Source: Diadema setosum
Lineage: Eukaryota; Echinodermata; Echinoidea; Diadematoida; Diadematidae
Length of the DNA stretch: 64,000 bases
Direction: 5' to 3'
NCBI RefSeq assembly: GCF_964275005.1
Contig: NW_027307679.1
Span: 114,247 to 178,246 of the forward strand
The notes under the pieces are model-generated. The model saw nothing but the letters and a program-made list of their open reading frames with translations, did not search any database and was not told where the DNA came from. A program made the position numbers and the translations under genes. Positions 34,601-40,862 of this stretch are shown here, one piece after another. Every line of letters starts with the position of its first letter. Within the stretch, counting starts at the first letter, position 1.

Positions 34601-37104
34601 CGAAGTTCTTGTCTATACACTATGCATTGAACACTGTTGAATGCCAGAGGCAATTCCAGGCACCAAGAGTCAGAATCTATTTGTGTGACAGGTGACTGCG
34701 GGAGTCATTGTAATATGTGTAGACCTACGTACCCTTAAATGAGTAACTATTCAGTGCAGGACTATGCTGTATAGATAAGAAATTTTTGCAGTATAAAATT
34801 TCGCAAATTGGAGCTGACGGCCTTTTTCGCGATATGAAATATTCGCAAATTGCCACTGGTGTTCTATTCATATGGTGTAGACAAGAACTGTAACTTGGAT
34901 TTTAATTTTATGAATCTTGACTCTCACAAAATTCACGAAATTAAAATGCACACGAAAATTTCTGGTTTTACAGTATGTAACTTTTTGGTATCACAAATAG
35001 CTGTGGTGTGATGTGGTGTGAGTACTAGTAAATTTTGTAAATCATTTGAAATGAAATAAATAGATCGATGACTCACTTCCATTTCGGCCAACCACAAAGT
35101 TGATGTTTGGGCCGAAGTTCATGGAGAGGCTGCCATGGCAGATGAAGTTCTTCACACACAGCTTCTCAATGATGCCATATTCTGCTTCACCCTAAAATTT
35201 GGAGCAAATAGGGAAAACAAAATGAAACAAAGCACATTATCAGATATCAAATCCTACAACTAAATTCTTTGAACGGTGCATTTCCCGCAATTTTGTACCT
35301 GAATTTACATTTTGCGAAATGACCATGAAGTCGAGAATATCTTCACTTCATTTTATGTTTGCATTTATTTAGATTTACTGCTACAATCACAAAAATTGCT
35401 CTTGGAAAGTAAATAATTCATGCAATGTAAACAGTAAGATTCTCTATAGCTAGTATTACAAACAAGTGCATGTAAGCGGTCTGCACAATTTACCTTTTTT
35501 TTTCATTACAAGTTATCGATTCATAGCTGTTATCGGAACACAAATGTAAAGACAGTGTCCGAAGTAGCAGCAAGCTCCTAATGGACATTCCAAAATGACG
35601 TCTTCACATTCACCTCCCTGTAATTTGGTGCACTACCCGATTGCGTATACTTTTGCCATTAGGGCCTATACTGCATGTATTGAACGTTACACATACACAA
35701 CACAAAATTCAAAGGGTAACTGCAAGAGTAATATTTGTCTGAACAATTTTACCGAGACTGTCATGACCACACAGCCCTAGGCTAGCGAAATTCGTTGAGT
35801 GTTGCAAGAATCAGTCTCTAAATATCTAAATGCTATGACCAATTCAATAAAACTTATATTGTTCTATTTAAATTTCACATTTTCTACAGTCAATAGACGA
35901 GGTTCCACGACATCAAATGACACATTGCATGAGAGACAAAAACAAATCACGTGTGTAGATTGAGCGCATAGCTCTAGCGTGGTACGCATACCGCATATTA
36001 CCTAAACTTTAGCCTATGCGGTCTGGGCTTATATCATCTGTGTGTCTGAATCGAGACTAATTGCGGGATAGCAACGAACACGGCCGCTGGCGCGGCTCGG
36101 TCCAGCGATTACTGCTGTTAATAAGCACACTGCGTTAGTCTATTTTCAAACACTGCTGAGATGCAAGCAGCGCGCGAGGTCTTGTCCAAAGGCTACATAT
36201 TACCCGCCTGCCTATCACGGTTGGCTTGCCGTTGGATGTATAATGCTCTTGCCCCCTATACGCAGTTTCTGCCCCTCAGCATTGCTTGATGATGTCATTG
36301 GAACCTTGTCTGTACATAACATAAAGTAGTGTAAGAGCGTGAAATTTATCAAAAGATATACACTTGTATTTGTATAAAATTCCATTTCCCTTTTAGCTTT
36401 CCATAGAGTTTATTTCCATACACGCCCCTTACCATTTCTTCTCACATTTAGCATTCCATTCATCCCAATCCAACTGTTTCCCCTTCCTTGTGCCTATAGT
36501 TACGCTTTGTATATTGCAGTACCTTCTTTACTTTCCAATCACCTCCACACTTCATGATCTGAATAAAGAACAGTCTAATATTGGAATTTACTGAGAGGAT
36601 TTCATTCTTCTGCCTCTCTCCCCCCCCCCCCCCAATTTTTGTCGGAGGTTGACTAAATGTTGCCCAGCTTGTGGAGTGCTGAGTGACTAGCTGATGATGA
36701 CTTTGGACACCAATATGAGTGGTACAGTATAGCTTTGCGATTCATGCTTATAAACCAATTAACATCAAAATATAAAAATGTTATCCTTTGTTTTGTACAT
36801 AAAATTATTCTCGAAATTTCAAAAATCAGTTGCATCATAATCGTATCACTGCTTTGTTCAATACAAACTGTAGAACTATAAATGAGGTAGAGTCCAAGTC
36901 ATCCTACATAGCATAGAACTCCTATTCTTCAAAATTGATTGCTATTTGCTTTCTTACAGTGTTCACATCGAAATCAGCGCTCTGGGAGGCGTTAAACGTG
37001 TCATCTTGGGTCTCATCCTCCTCTCCGCTGCGCTGGGACTTGAGTCGTGCCTTCTTGGCCTGCGGCTCTTCTGAAGCGTTTCTGCTCTGTTTCTGCTTCG
37101 GCAT
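2956..37104 (-). CDS. SMC6: SMC6, structural maintenance of chromosomes protein 6 (N-terminal third; gene-level entry)
   Basis: Eight minus-strand exons with GT/AG borders join in phase into 345 residues that read as SMC6. This nuclear ATPase pairs with SMC5 in the SMC5/6 complex, which acts in homologous recombination repair and replication-fork stability. Seen: a Lys/Glu-rich tail (1-49), the SMC entry '[15 protein letters not shown]' (from residue 55), Walker A GRNGSGKS (84-91), the SMC6-typical stretch ITLRNRGD (about 129-136), a Q-loop region NPVSIMTQ with Q199, then heptad-like coiled coil (about 217-345). Known vertebrate SMC6 is about 1,090 residues, so hinge, second coiled coil, signature motif and Walker B must lie left of base 1. 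Introns 5, 6 and 7 are enlarged by transposons. Identity is certain from ordered similarity across all exons. No break was seen. Confidence 0.95.
3996..4144 (+). promoter_or_regulatory. TATA box and short basic ORF, possible remnant of the Harbinger second gene
   Basis: TATAAAA at 3,996-4,002 lies about 55 bp before an ATG (4,055). That ATG opens [20 protein letters not shown] and stops after 29 codons. Autonomous Harbinger elements carry a second gene for a Myb/SANT DNA-binding protein, usually divergent from the transposase. A basic start in the right place is suggestive only. Confidence 0.25.
4575..5315 (-). pseudogene. Harbinger transposase (DDE, HARBI1-like), broken
   Basis: Cut-and-paste transposase of the DDE_Tnp_4/HARBI1 family. 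The frame from 5,315 gives 188 residues, with helical N-terminus, '[20 protein letters not shown]', [14 protein letters not shown] and [12 protein letters not shown] then sits where the family has a Cys. Reading on in the same frame gives [15 protein letters not shown] (first catalytic Asp), [21 protein letters not shown] and WCDVGG (second Asp). Similarity is lost after that, so the last catalytic acid and about 100 residues are gone. One nonsense codon plus a 3' deletion make it inactive. HARBI1-like host genes are excluded by the TIRs and the decay. Confidence 0.85.
6036..6089. repeat. perfect hairpin, 23-bp arms and 8-base loop
   Basis: Arms 6,036-6,058 (GCGACCTCGCTACGGAAG...) and 6,067-6,089 are exact reverse complements around AACATGTC. 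With no mismatch the palindrome must be recent or maintained. It lies in the outer CGATCG-rich element right of the Harbinger copy. Confidence 0.9.
6927..7440. other. intronic, nothing recognised
   Basis: Between the CGATCG-rich element and the minisatellite there is only a short CA run (about 7,412-7,428). No coding signal was found. Confidence 0.3.
7444..8310 (+). repeat. 13-bp minisatellite (TACCACAGGACAG)n with a recurring inverted module
   Basis: From about 7,577 the unit TACCACAGGACAG repeats with small changes. Seven times (about 7,603, 7,701, 7,786, 7,862, 7,961, 8,072 and 8,199) it is broken by a module that inverts the unit (ACTGTCCTGTGGTA) and adds TTTTGGGACATTACC. Modules are 76-127 bp apart. 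The flanks (7,444-7,576 and 8,230-8,310) carry CACAC variants. The 13-bp period keeps several frames open, producing spurious STTGQYHR-type frames; none is a gene. Confidence 0.9.
8354..8712 (+). mobile_element. tRNA-derived SINE
   Basis: A tRNA-like head (TGGCTTGGTCCGATAAGTAC, with CGCCTGCCTCCGA) includes a good pol III B box, GGTTCAAAACC, at 8,405-8,415 and a weak A box near 8,369. The body that follows (GTCCCGTGTGAGAGAGAATC, CATGCACGTGAAAGATCC, GGGCTATCCAGCC) has the order I associate with tRNA-SINEs of marine invertebrates. It ends in an A-rich AACAAACAAAACAAAAC tail. About 360 bp, looks complete. Confidence 0.75.
8713..9641. other. intronic, nothing recognised
   Basis: Short frames only. 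No repeat border, no domain and no RNA-gene motif was identified. Confidence 0.3.
9642..9779 (-). CDS. SMC6: SMC6 coding exon 7 (residues 251-296)
   Basis: Acceptor [27 protein letters not shown], then a Glu/Lys-rich stretch ending [15 protein letters not shown] before donor GTTAGC. The EAWAIV core matches the conserved EMAWAVV of SMC6, the one non-heptad landmark in this part of the coiled coil. Confidence 0.93.
9780..10404. other. intronic, nothing recognised
   Basis: Contains a small CACAAT repeat at about 9,800-9,817 and a string CTCTACTAGTTTCT seen twice (about 10,192 and 10,371). Nothing further is supported. Confidence 0.3.
11388..11987 (-). pseudogene. LINE reverse transcriptase, thumb and C-terminus
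   Basis: 199 codons: [16 protein letters not shown] (conserved LGV.LD..LTW block), [36 protein letters not shown] (the HNTR-like tail motif) and a natural end at QYTSNTN. This is a typical C-terminus for CR1/Jockey-group ORF2. Confidence 0.85.
12194..12898 (-). pseudogene. LINE reverse transcriptase, fingers and palm
   Basis: 234 codons: [34 protein letters not shown] (RT block 1-2), LYKRL-like helix, '[19 protein letters not shown]' (block A with catalytic Asp), [19 protein letters not shown] (block B), and [10 protein letters not shown] (block C, FADD in place of YADD). The frame is lost just after the FADD block. The remaining thumb lies in another frame at 11,388-11,987, with at least two shifts in between. 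Confidence 0.85.
13165..13266 (-). CDS. SMC6: SMC6 coding exon 6 (residues 217-250, coiled coil start)
   Basis: Acceptor [27 protein letters not shown] followed by [14 protein letters not shown], donor GTGAGC, both borders phase 0. [10 protein letters not shown] aligns with the FMKATQLEQ segment of vertebrate SMC6. The end of a TIR element (13,102) lies only about 60 bp beyond the donor, so an insertion landed very close to the splice site without obvious damage. Confidence 0.93.
13267..14260. other. start of the 18.5-kb SMC6 intron 5, nothing recognised
   Basis: A 25-bp string AATGAGAAAATAACCAGCGA at 13,341 recurs near 20,946, suggesting both belong to one dispersed repeat. A 149-codon minus frame (13,590-14,039) has no recognisable domain and looks like chance. 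Confidence 0.3.
14261..14450. mobile_element. 190-bp TIR mini-element with internal telomere-like repeats
   Basis: Left end CCGTATCCGGGCAATTACCC, right end TTGCCCAGGGGGAAATTGCT plus CTAGACCCGGG: imperfect inverted ends made of CCCC..CAATTACC units. The core holds ATTAGGGTTAGGGTTAGGAG (14,336-14,355). The same two distinct termini (GTATCCGGGCA on one side, GGGTCTAG on the other) bound the large structure at 45,541-50,006, so this looks like a short member of that family. Confidence 0.55.
14451..15299. other. intronic, (GT)n microsatellite only
   Basis: A (GT)n tract lies at 14,836-14,869. No domain or repeat border was recognised otherwise. Confidence 0.3.
15300..16330 (-). mobile_element. 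LTR-retroelement fossil, pol-region remnant (left part)
   Basis: Minus-strand frames give an acidic, proline-rich peptide series (for example [38 protein letters not shown]). I read it as the linker region after a retroelement protease, partner of the piece at 20,190-20,770 on the other side of an inserted LINE. No LTR pair was identified. The copy is broken in several places and old, since it predates the LINE that splits it. The family (Ty3/Gypsy-like or other) is not certain. Confidence 0.35.
16903..17571 (+). pseudogene. LINE AP-endonuclease domain
   Basis: 222 codons from [23 protein letters not shown] (N-terminal Asn motif), [15 protein letters not shown] (catalytic Glu), [40 protein letters not shown] (Asp/Asn motif) and [10 protein letters not shown]. 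The last part of the fold ([11 protein letters not shown], with the terminal Asp-His) follows in another frame around 17,640-17,675, so a frameshift sits just after 17,560. An in-frame stop follows near 17,717. The intact enzyme nicks target DNA to prime reverse transcription. Confidence 0.9.
17786..18130 (+). pseudogene. LINE ORF2 linker between endonuclease and RT
   Basis: 114 codons: [40 protein letters not shown], then a basic helix. The HQDWFDEN string is characteristic of this LINE type. The frame is lost near 18,080-18,120 and regained in the next entry, an ordinary small indel. Confidence 0.8.
18127..18720 (+). pseudogene. LINE reverse transcriptase, N-terminal half
   Basis: 197 codons: [60 protein letters not shown] (fingers), [34 protein letters not shown] (RT block 2), [11 protein letters not shown]. 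It overlaps the next frame by about 20 bases, where a shift moves the reading on to the catalytic half. Confidence 0.9.
18698..20074 (+). pseudogene. LINE reverse transcriptase, catalytic half, with C-terminal zinc finger
   Basis: 458 codons. [20 protein letters not shown] is block [18 protein letters not shown] (about 83-99) is block [10 protein letters not shown] (about 144-152) is the FADD catalytic pair. KTEVMFQPA and [10 protein letters not shown] follow, then the thumb with [20 protein letters not shown] and [10 protein letters not shown], and a basic tail ending [20 protein letters not shown]. That tail is a C2H2 finger in related elements; here the second Cys is replaced by Ser (CPTS), so metal binding is probably lost. 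The natural stop is at 20,074. Confidence 0.92.
20190..20770 (-). mobile_element. LTR-retroelement fossil, protease-region remnant (right part)
   Basis: Minus-strand frames at 20,573-20,764 and 20,383-20,613 read [13 protein letters not shown] and [15 protein letters not shown] ... [18 protein letters not shown]. This resembles a retroelement aspartic-protease region and the segment that follows it. It pairs with the remnant at 15,300-16,330. The LINE lies between them. The copy is clearly broken (several breaks overall) and old. The call rests on remembered patterns, so confidence is moderate. Confidence 0.4.
20771..22136. other. intronic, nothing firmly recognised
   Basis: Includes the second copy of the AATGAGAAAATAACCAGCGA string at 20,946, a TGACC/AAGGTCA-rich patch at 21,270-21,350, and a CCATTTGGTCCAATRACCA direct repeat at 22,002-22,036. 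No gene was found. Confidence 0.3.
22137..23228 (+). pseudogene. LINE ORF1-type protein with SGNH/GDSL esterase domain, broken
   Basis: Plus-strand frames in series read: a serine/proline-rich N-terminus; [16 protein letters not shown] (SGNH block I, catalytic Ser in GDS); [32 protein letters not shown] (block III, GxN); [10 protein letters not shown]; and [15 protein letters not shown] (block V, catalytic Asp and His). Such esterase domains occur in ORF1 of CR1/L2-group LINEs. An in-frame TGA after block I and at least one frameshift before block III make it non-coding. No reverse transcriptase follows; the sequence runs straight into a tandem array at 23,229. Confidence 0.7.
23221..25365. 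mobile_element. array-terminated TIR element, copy 1
   Basis: Left end: tandem units of about 20-26 bp built on CCCACGAGACCGACACTAGG (23,229-23,566), then GACAGGATGAACAGC and TATAGGGCGTCC. Right end, inverted: ACACCCTGTACAGG (25,188-25,201), TAGATGGCGCT, TATCCTGTCGGTCTCGTG and the array in reverse (25,238-25,363). The interior holds a LINE 3' tail (CTTTCAA repeats at 24,275-24,305) and homopolymers. No transposase was seen. The right end abuts copy 2. Confidence 0.75.
23810..24320 (+). mobile_element. LINE 3'-end remnant and simple repeats inside copy 1
   Basis: A (CCTT)n tract (23,812-23,845), T-rich low-complexity DNA, and GTGAGTAAATAAACTTTCAA followed by ACTTTCAACTTTCAA. Oligomer tails of this type mark CR1/L2-like LINE 3' ends. 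The segment is absent from copy 2, so it arrived after the copies separated. Confidence 0.5.
26915..27064 (+). pseudogene. RING-finger (C3HC4) terminal exon
   Basis: A pyrimidine tract and TATAG (26,910-26,914) form a good splice acceptor. The frame then reads [15 protein letters not shown], then '[20 protein letters not shown]' and GRDCPFC, and stops with TAG. The spacing C-x2-C-x11-C-x-H-x2-C-x2-C-x11-C-x2-C has all eight zinc ligands of a RING domain, as in ubiquitin E3 ligases. Past the TAG the same frame continues [11 protein letters not shown] to a second stop at 27,100, so the first TAG may be a late nonsense change or the true end; the RING is complete either way. It is probably the last exon of a multi-exon host gene captured by the transposon. 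No upstream exon was found. Confidence 0.75.
27227..27618. mobile_element. Tc1/mariner-type MITE (foldback)
   Basis: 392 bp with inverted ends CAGTGTGTTCCTAAAAA, flanked by TA on both sides (27,225-27,226 and 27,619-27,620). Much of the body is also inverted (CACCTTGCTTGCGTCAACAT on the left, with its complement on the right), so the transcript would fold. It lies inside the core of the larger inverted-repeat transposon and is therefore a third nesting level. Confidence 0.85.
29620..30520 (+). repeat. four tandem copies of a unit of roughly 160-190 bp
   Basis: Copies start near 29,632, 29,920, 30,125 and 30,350, each with ACAATTTKKYCAAG, GAAAATGACA, GAATGTACAGCA and, in three, GGGCGCTGCT near the end. 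Copies 2 and 3 are the most alike. Joints hold homopolymers and microsatellites: (CA)n at 29,783-29,810, C10 A18 (TA)n at 29,830-29,890, and poly-C at 30,306-30,326. Confidence 0.8.
30521..31747. other. end of intron 5, nothing recognised
   Basis: AT-rich. A (TAA)n microsatellite at 31,610-31,650. No coding or mobile signal was supported. Confidence 0.4.
31748..31828 (-). CDS. SMC6: SMC6 coding exon 5 (residues 190-216, Q-loop)
   Basis: A 27-codon exon: acceptor [27 protein letters not shown], then NARDKYK and donor GTACAG. The NP...TQ segment is the Q-loop that senses bound nucleotide. The end leads into the first coiled coil. The next exon is 18.5 kb away. Confidence 0.95.
31829..32472. 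other. SMC6 intron 4, nothing recognised
   Basis: The string AACAGCATGTTCATGCAAAY or a close form (CTGCATGTTCATGCAAAC) occurs twice (about 32,041 and 32,170), about 130 bp apart, suggesting a small duplicated segment. Confidence 0.3.
32473..32671 (-). CDS. SMC6: SMC6 coding exon 4 (residues 123-189)
   Basis: Acceptor CTTTCAG. It encodes [20 protein letters not shown], a variable loop with [10 protein letters not shown], and [12 protein letters not shown], then donor GTAGGA (phase 0). ITLRNRGD and the DFFNIQ end match the N-terminal ATPase lobe of SMC6 closely. Confidence 0.95.
32761..33623. mobile_element. two tail-to-tail copies of a GTGTTAA-rich MITE
   Basis: The outer ends CACTGCAAAAAGTCC (32,761) and GGACTTTTTGCAGTG (to 33,623) are inverted. 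In the middle, ACACCGATGTTTTTACAGTG (to 33,268) faces CACTGTAAAAACATCGGTGT (from 33,296) across 27 bp. Each half (508 and 328 bp) is thus an element with ends CACTG..CAGTG, and the pair forms a large palindrome. Bodies consist of GGTGTTAAWTTGACAC-like units. It lies in SMC6 intron 3. Confidence 0.8.
33624..34374. other. rest of SMC6 intron 3, nothing recognised
   Basis: A poly-G run at 33,758-33,768. No other feature was supported. Confidence 0.3.
34375..34480 (-). CDS. SMC6: SMC6 coding exon 3 (residues 88-122, rest of Walker A)
   Basis: Acceptor ATTATAG, then [18 protein letters not shown], which completes the nucleotide-binding P-loop (Lys90 and Ser91 should contact phosphate and magnesium). 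It runs to [11 protein letters not shown] and donor GTAAGA, phase 2. The TRGSS..FIKDG stretch is typical of SMC6. Confidence 0.95.
34538..34973. mobile_element. MITE in SMC6 intron 2
   Basis: Inverted ends CTGTAAAACCA (34,538) and TGGTTTTACAG (to 34,973). Subterminal blocks also match in inversion: TTTTGCGAATTTTGCGAG and AAAATGCACACGAA on the left, against CACAAAATTCACGAAA and AAAATGCACACGAAAATT on the right. About 436 bp, no coding capacity. TTCGCAAAA-type motifs fill the body. Confidence 0.7.
35077..35191 (-). CDS. SMC6: SMC6 coding exon 2 (residues 50-87)
   Basis: Acceptor TTTTAG, then [20 protein letters not shown] and [13 protein letters not shown], and donor GTGAGT. This is the first beta-sheet of the ATPase head plus the first half of the Walker A loop. 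The intron falls after the first base of the Walker A serine codon (phase 1), so the P-loop GRNG/SGKS is split between exons 2 and 3. Confidence 0.95.
35192..36957. other. SMC6 intron 1, nothing recognised
   Basis: 1.77 kb. Poly-C at 36,620-36,633. No mobile-element ends or coding frames were recognised, which makes it unusual among the larger introns here. Confidence 0.4.
36958..37104 (-). CDS. SMC6: SMC6 coding exon 1 (residues 1-49, start codon)
   Basis: ATG at 37,104 opens [20 protein letters not shown], a charged, disordered tail with a basic patch that could serve in nuclear import. The exon ends on ...DFDVNT before GTAAGA (phase 0). This start is chosen because it is the first ATG in the frame that runs into the donor, and the tail length fits SMC6 proteins. 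The conserved part begins only in the next exon. Confidence 0.85.
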
Positions 37105-37128
37105 TCTGGCTTTTCTTTTCCTGCTAAA

Positions 37129-37191
37129 TCAAAACGTAAATAAGTTGGGTTTTTTTTCTTGCCTTTCTGTGCTTTGTTCACTACCAGGCAT
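37129..37191 (-). promoter_or_regulatory. possible upstream ORF in the SMC6 5' leader
   Basis: On the minus strand an ATG at 37,191 opens a 20-codon frame (MPGSEQSTERQ...) that stops with TGA 24 bases before the SMC6 start codon. If the transcript begins upstream this could damp translation. An AG at 37,121-37,122 (TTTAGCAG context) could instead be a 5'UTR splice acceptor that removes it. No promoter motif can be placed with confidence; a TATAAA-like string near 37,623-37,628 is unproven. Confidence 0.3.
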
Positions 37192-37670
37192 GTTTGCTGG
37201 ATGATTCCTACTCAAAACTAGAGTAGATCCAGTTATTGTATACTTGTCTCGTCACTACATGTAGTGGATTATAGTACCCCGTTTATATTGCGAGAGGGTT
37301 TCACAGCCTCCTCGAGGAGGTTCGAAAACCCACTTTGGAAAAGCTGCCTCTATAGTCTGTTTATAGGCCCTAATACTGCACGAGCTAATTTTTGCCCAAA
37401 GCAGGCCCTGAGCTAGCAGGCCCAACTGGCTCACACAGTGCAGGCCTCTGAATAATGCAAACGTGAGATTTAGCACGTAAATTAAGCAAGTTGCGTGCCA
37501 TTTATCTGCAGCAGTTGGTCACGACGGCTGGGATGTTTGCGTCGGCTGGCGATGACCTATAGCAATAACTTCCAGGTCAGCAAAAAGCGTTTGTACTGCA
37601 GCCGAGGCTCTGAGAGGCGGCGCTATAAAATACAGCATAATAAGTTTGCGGGCACAAACTATCGGCCTTA
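37192..37670. other. upstream region of SMC6, promoter not resolved
   Basis: It should contain the SMC6 transcription start. The segment 37,480-37,630 is GC-richer than its surroundings, with several CG dinucleotides. No clear core-promoter element can be asserted. Confidence 0.3.
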
Positions 37671-37674
37671 ATCA

Positions 37675-39190
37675 TCGGTCCTTCCGATAATTAGTAAGAT
37701 ATTCAAAAAGCTTGTTAACAGTCGTCTGATTAAATTCTTGGAGGAAAATGAAATATCATATAAACACCAGTATGGTTTTAGACAATGGCACAGTAAACAA
37801 TTATCGTTGATTAATGTAAGTGATGAATTAGCCAACTAAATGGATGTGGGCAAGGTTACTGCAAAAGATTTCGATACGAAAGATCATGACATTTTGCTCT
37901 ATAAATTACAACACTATGGTGATATATACGTTGGTTACAATTAGAGTGGATGCGAATCTATTTATCAAATCGATTTCAAGTTCTATGTTATATGGAAATG
38001 ATAAGTCTGCACCACAAATACCGATTACATGTGGTGTTCCACAAGGATCAGAAATGGTAACCCACTCTTAATTAATTTGTATCAACGATTTGGCACAATC
38101 CACAGATTATTTTAATTTTCGATTATTTGCCGATCATTCAAGTTTATTTCATTTTTTTCAGCAGGAACTAGGAATATTGAATTTAAGGAGATTGAACATA
38201 ATTTACTAGACATTCAAAATGGTGTAATGGTATTAAAACAAATTAGGCTAACAATAAAAATAGAGCATAATATAGTTTTTAAAAGTAAACGTAGACATGT
38301 GGAGATAAAAGGAAATATTATGATACGCACAGATATGATAGAACAGGAACATTCGACTTTGTTGCTAGGAGTTCATACAGACGAAAACTTATGGCAAAAA
38401 CGCATTGAGTGTGTCTCTTCCTCATTGAGGAAAACATCGGAATCATATTTAGAATTAGACAACTTGTGGCGAGACAAATCTTACAATGATTATATGTATA
38501 TCACCCCTTTCCTTCGGCGTTATATGGAATAGAAGTTTGGGGGTGTACCTCAATACGTATCTTCAATCTATATTTTTGTTACAAAAGAAATGAGAACTTG
38601 CAATCTGTTCCCAGGACCTGGAAAGCATACTAGCCCTTTATTTCATAGTTTACAAATGCTAGATGTTTATAGATTTGTAATCTATAAACATAGATTTTAT
38701 TGAATGTTTCCAATTTGTAATTGGAACTGTCATGTTTGACCTAATCCATCATACTTTACCGCACGACGTCTGCGAATATTGTCTCAAAATGGAGCATGAT
38801 TATGACACAAGGTTTAAAAGAAATATGAAATACAAACCCACAAAAATCAGATCTGAACTGTTAAACACTCCATGTCGTATGCGGGCAGTATAAGTTAGAG
38901 AGTATTTCCACAGGAAGTAAAACAGATCAACACATGTGACACTTTTCGGAAATCATTACAAAATTCTCTCTTATCAAATAATAAATAAATGATCCCGTTT
39001 GAATTGCTTCAGTGAATACTGTAAATACGTTATATAGTCTACATTATTGAAAGGACTGGCCTCGACTAGCCTAAACGCTATTGCCGATTCTATTTTGCCA
39101 AGACTGTACTTTTAACTATTGACTGCTTTGACTATGAGGACGATGTTTGTTTGGTAAATAAATTTCATATCAATTTCAATTTCAAGTAGA
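37675..39190 (+). mobile_element. decayed LINE reverse-transcriptase fragment with 3' tail
   Basis: Plus-strand translation in shifting frames gives ISKIFKKLVNSRLIKFLEEN, YKHQYGFRQ, KDHDILLYKLQHYG, VPQGS and KSKRRHVEIKGN, then LGVHTDE.., HYDTR-like and FRKSLQNSLLSNNK, the order of a CR1/Jockey-type RT from block 2 to its C-terminus. Five or more stops and shifts. It ends TAAATAAATTTCATATCAAT then TTCAATTTCAA, an oligomer tail that marks the true 3' end. Older than the other LINEs here. Confidence 0.8.
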
Positions 39191-39237
39191 AATGTCCATT
39201 GCCGTGCAATGCGATTGTATCCCCCACCACTAGAGAG

Positions 39238-39860
39238 GGCACACAAACTTTCCACCAATAATAACATGGCCTTTGACCCTATAAAAGACGGCACACGGGG
39301 GGAGGGGGGGCTGCACTTTCAAAATCAATAGGCTTGTTGATGGTATATATCATTGTAAAACTTCATATCAAATTTAAACAAAATCCGTTAATTAAGAAAT
39401 TTAGCCTATAGAGCGCACACAAACCATCTATATACAATTATGACCTTTGACCCTATAAAAGACTGAACACTGAAGGCAGCACATCCAAAATCACTAAGCT
39501 TGTATTTGTGGAATATATCATGGTAGACTTTCATACCAAATTTGAATAAAATCTGATGAGAAATGTAGTCTATACAGCGCACACAAACCATTCATCAACA
39601 ATATGACCTTTGACCCTATAAAAGATGGAACACTGGGAACGGCACATCCAAAAATCTATAGGCTTGTAGATGACATCATGATAAACCTCCGTACAAAATT
39701 TGAACAAAATCCGTTAACAAATGTAGCCTATGATGCCAGGAGCACACAAATCACCCATCAACAATATGACCTTTAACCCTTTAAAAGAAGGAACACTGGG
39801 GGCGGCACATCCAAAAATCTTTCGACTTGTAGCTCATATCATGGTAGAACTCAGGTGGCA
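39238..39860 (+). repeat. four-copy tandem repeat, unit about 163-177 bp
   Basis: Copies start near 39,238, 39,415, 39,578 and 39,743 with GCACACAAA, then ATGACCTTTRACCCTATAAAAGA, GGCACATCCAAAAATC, CATGGTAGA and AAATCCGTTAA. The last copy is cut short. TTTGACC is the complement of the nuclear-receptor half-site GGTCAAA, one per unit. Confidence 0.85.
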
Positions 39861-39972
39861 GGTGGCCGCTATAAAGGTAGGTTTGACTGTACATTCAGTA
39901 TTCTGTATTTGTGTAACGTATACTTTGTGTGTTTTGAAGGTTTCGGTACCCATAACTTTGCAAATAACTGTA

Positions 39973-40428
39973 GGGGAGACCGGGTCTAGTTGTTACACGG
40001 GCAAGTTGTTACACTGTCATTTTCTCTATTATGATCAAAAGAGAGGGCGTTACAAGGAATATCAAATCAAAACGTATAGCCAACGATCTCTGCATGCGAA
40101 ATCTGGCGTTGCCTGGACGTCACATGTAGAAGGAAGGTCCAAAAAACACTTTTTTACCTCTCCGAGTAAAATTTTGAAAAATTCGATTTTTCTTTATTAC
40201 ACTAAATCCATTCTTTTCCAGTAAGTGATGAGCATGTGGTTGAAAGAAGCGTGTTTTGGCGGTCTTTTGGTGAAAGTAGCAACACGTGATGTTTGATTGT
40301 TTATTGGCCACACGTGTGAAAAGTTTTTGAAAACGCACTGGGTCAAGTTGTTACAACAACTTGACCCGTCTGGAGAATCGAGTGGTGTAACAACTTACCC
40401 CAATGCACTTTCAATTGAATTTATGGTT

Positions 40429-40489
<61 letters not shown>

Positions 40490-40860
40490 CACCCACACAC
40501 ACCCAACACACTCATACACCCCAGCATAGGCTAACATGCACACCCAGACAGGTTAATATTAAGAATTACCTAACACGTCAGATCTGCATTACCCGATTTG
40601 AGTTGACTTTCTACGGTGTAACAAAGTACCCCATGTGCTGTAACAACTTACCCCAACATCGGAGAAAGTTGTTACAAAAATTTGTGTTTATTGATTACGT
40701 AATATCTTGTTTATATTATCTGGACTTCCAAAGTTTGTACTGTTTTTAATTAAAGGAGGAAATAAGGTATCCTCAAAGCAAAAATGAAGCCGATTCCTCT
40801 ATTCGTTTTTTGTACAGACCCAAAAATGTGAAAATTGTAACAACTAGACCCGGTCTCCCC
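39973..40860. mobile_element. MITE with 25-bp perfect TIRs and GTTGTTACA repeats
   Basis: Both ends read GGGGAGACCGGGTCTAGTTG plus TTACA with no mismatch, flanked by TA on both sides, as for Tc1/mariner-type insertions. The 888-bp body repeats GTTGTTACA / TGTAACAACTTACCCC in both directions at least six times and holds an (AC)n tract at 40,432-40,482. No transposase. Perfect ends suggest a fairly young copy. Confidence 0.9.
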
Positions 40861-40862
40861 TA

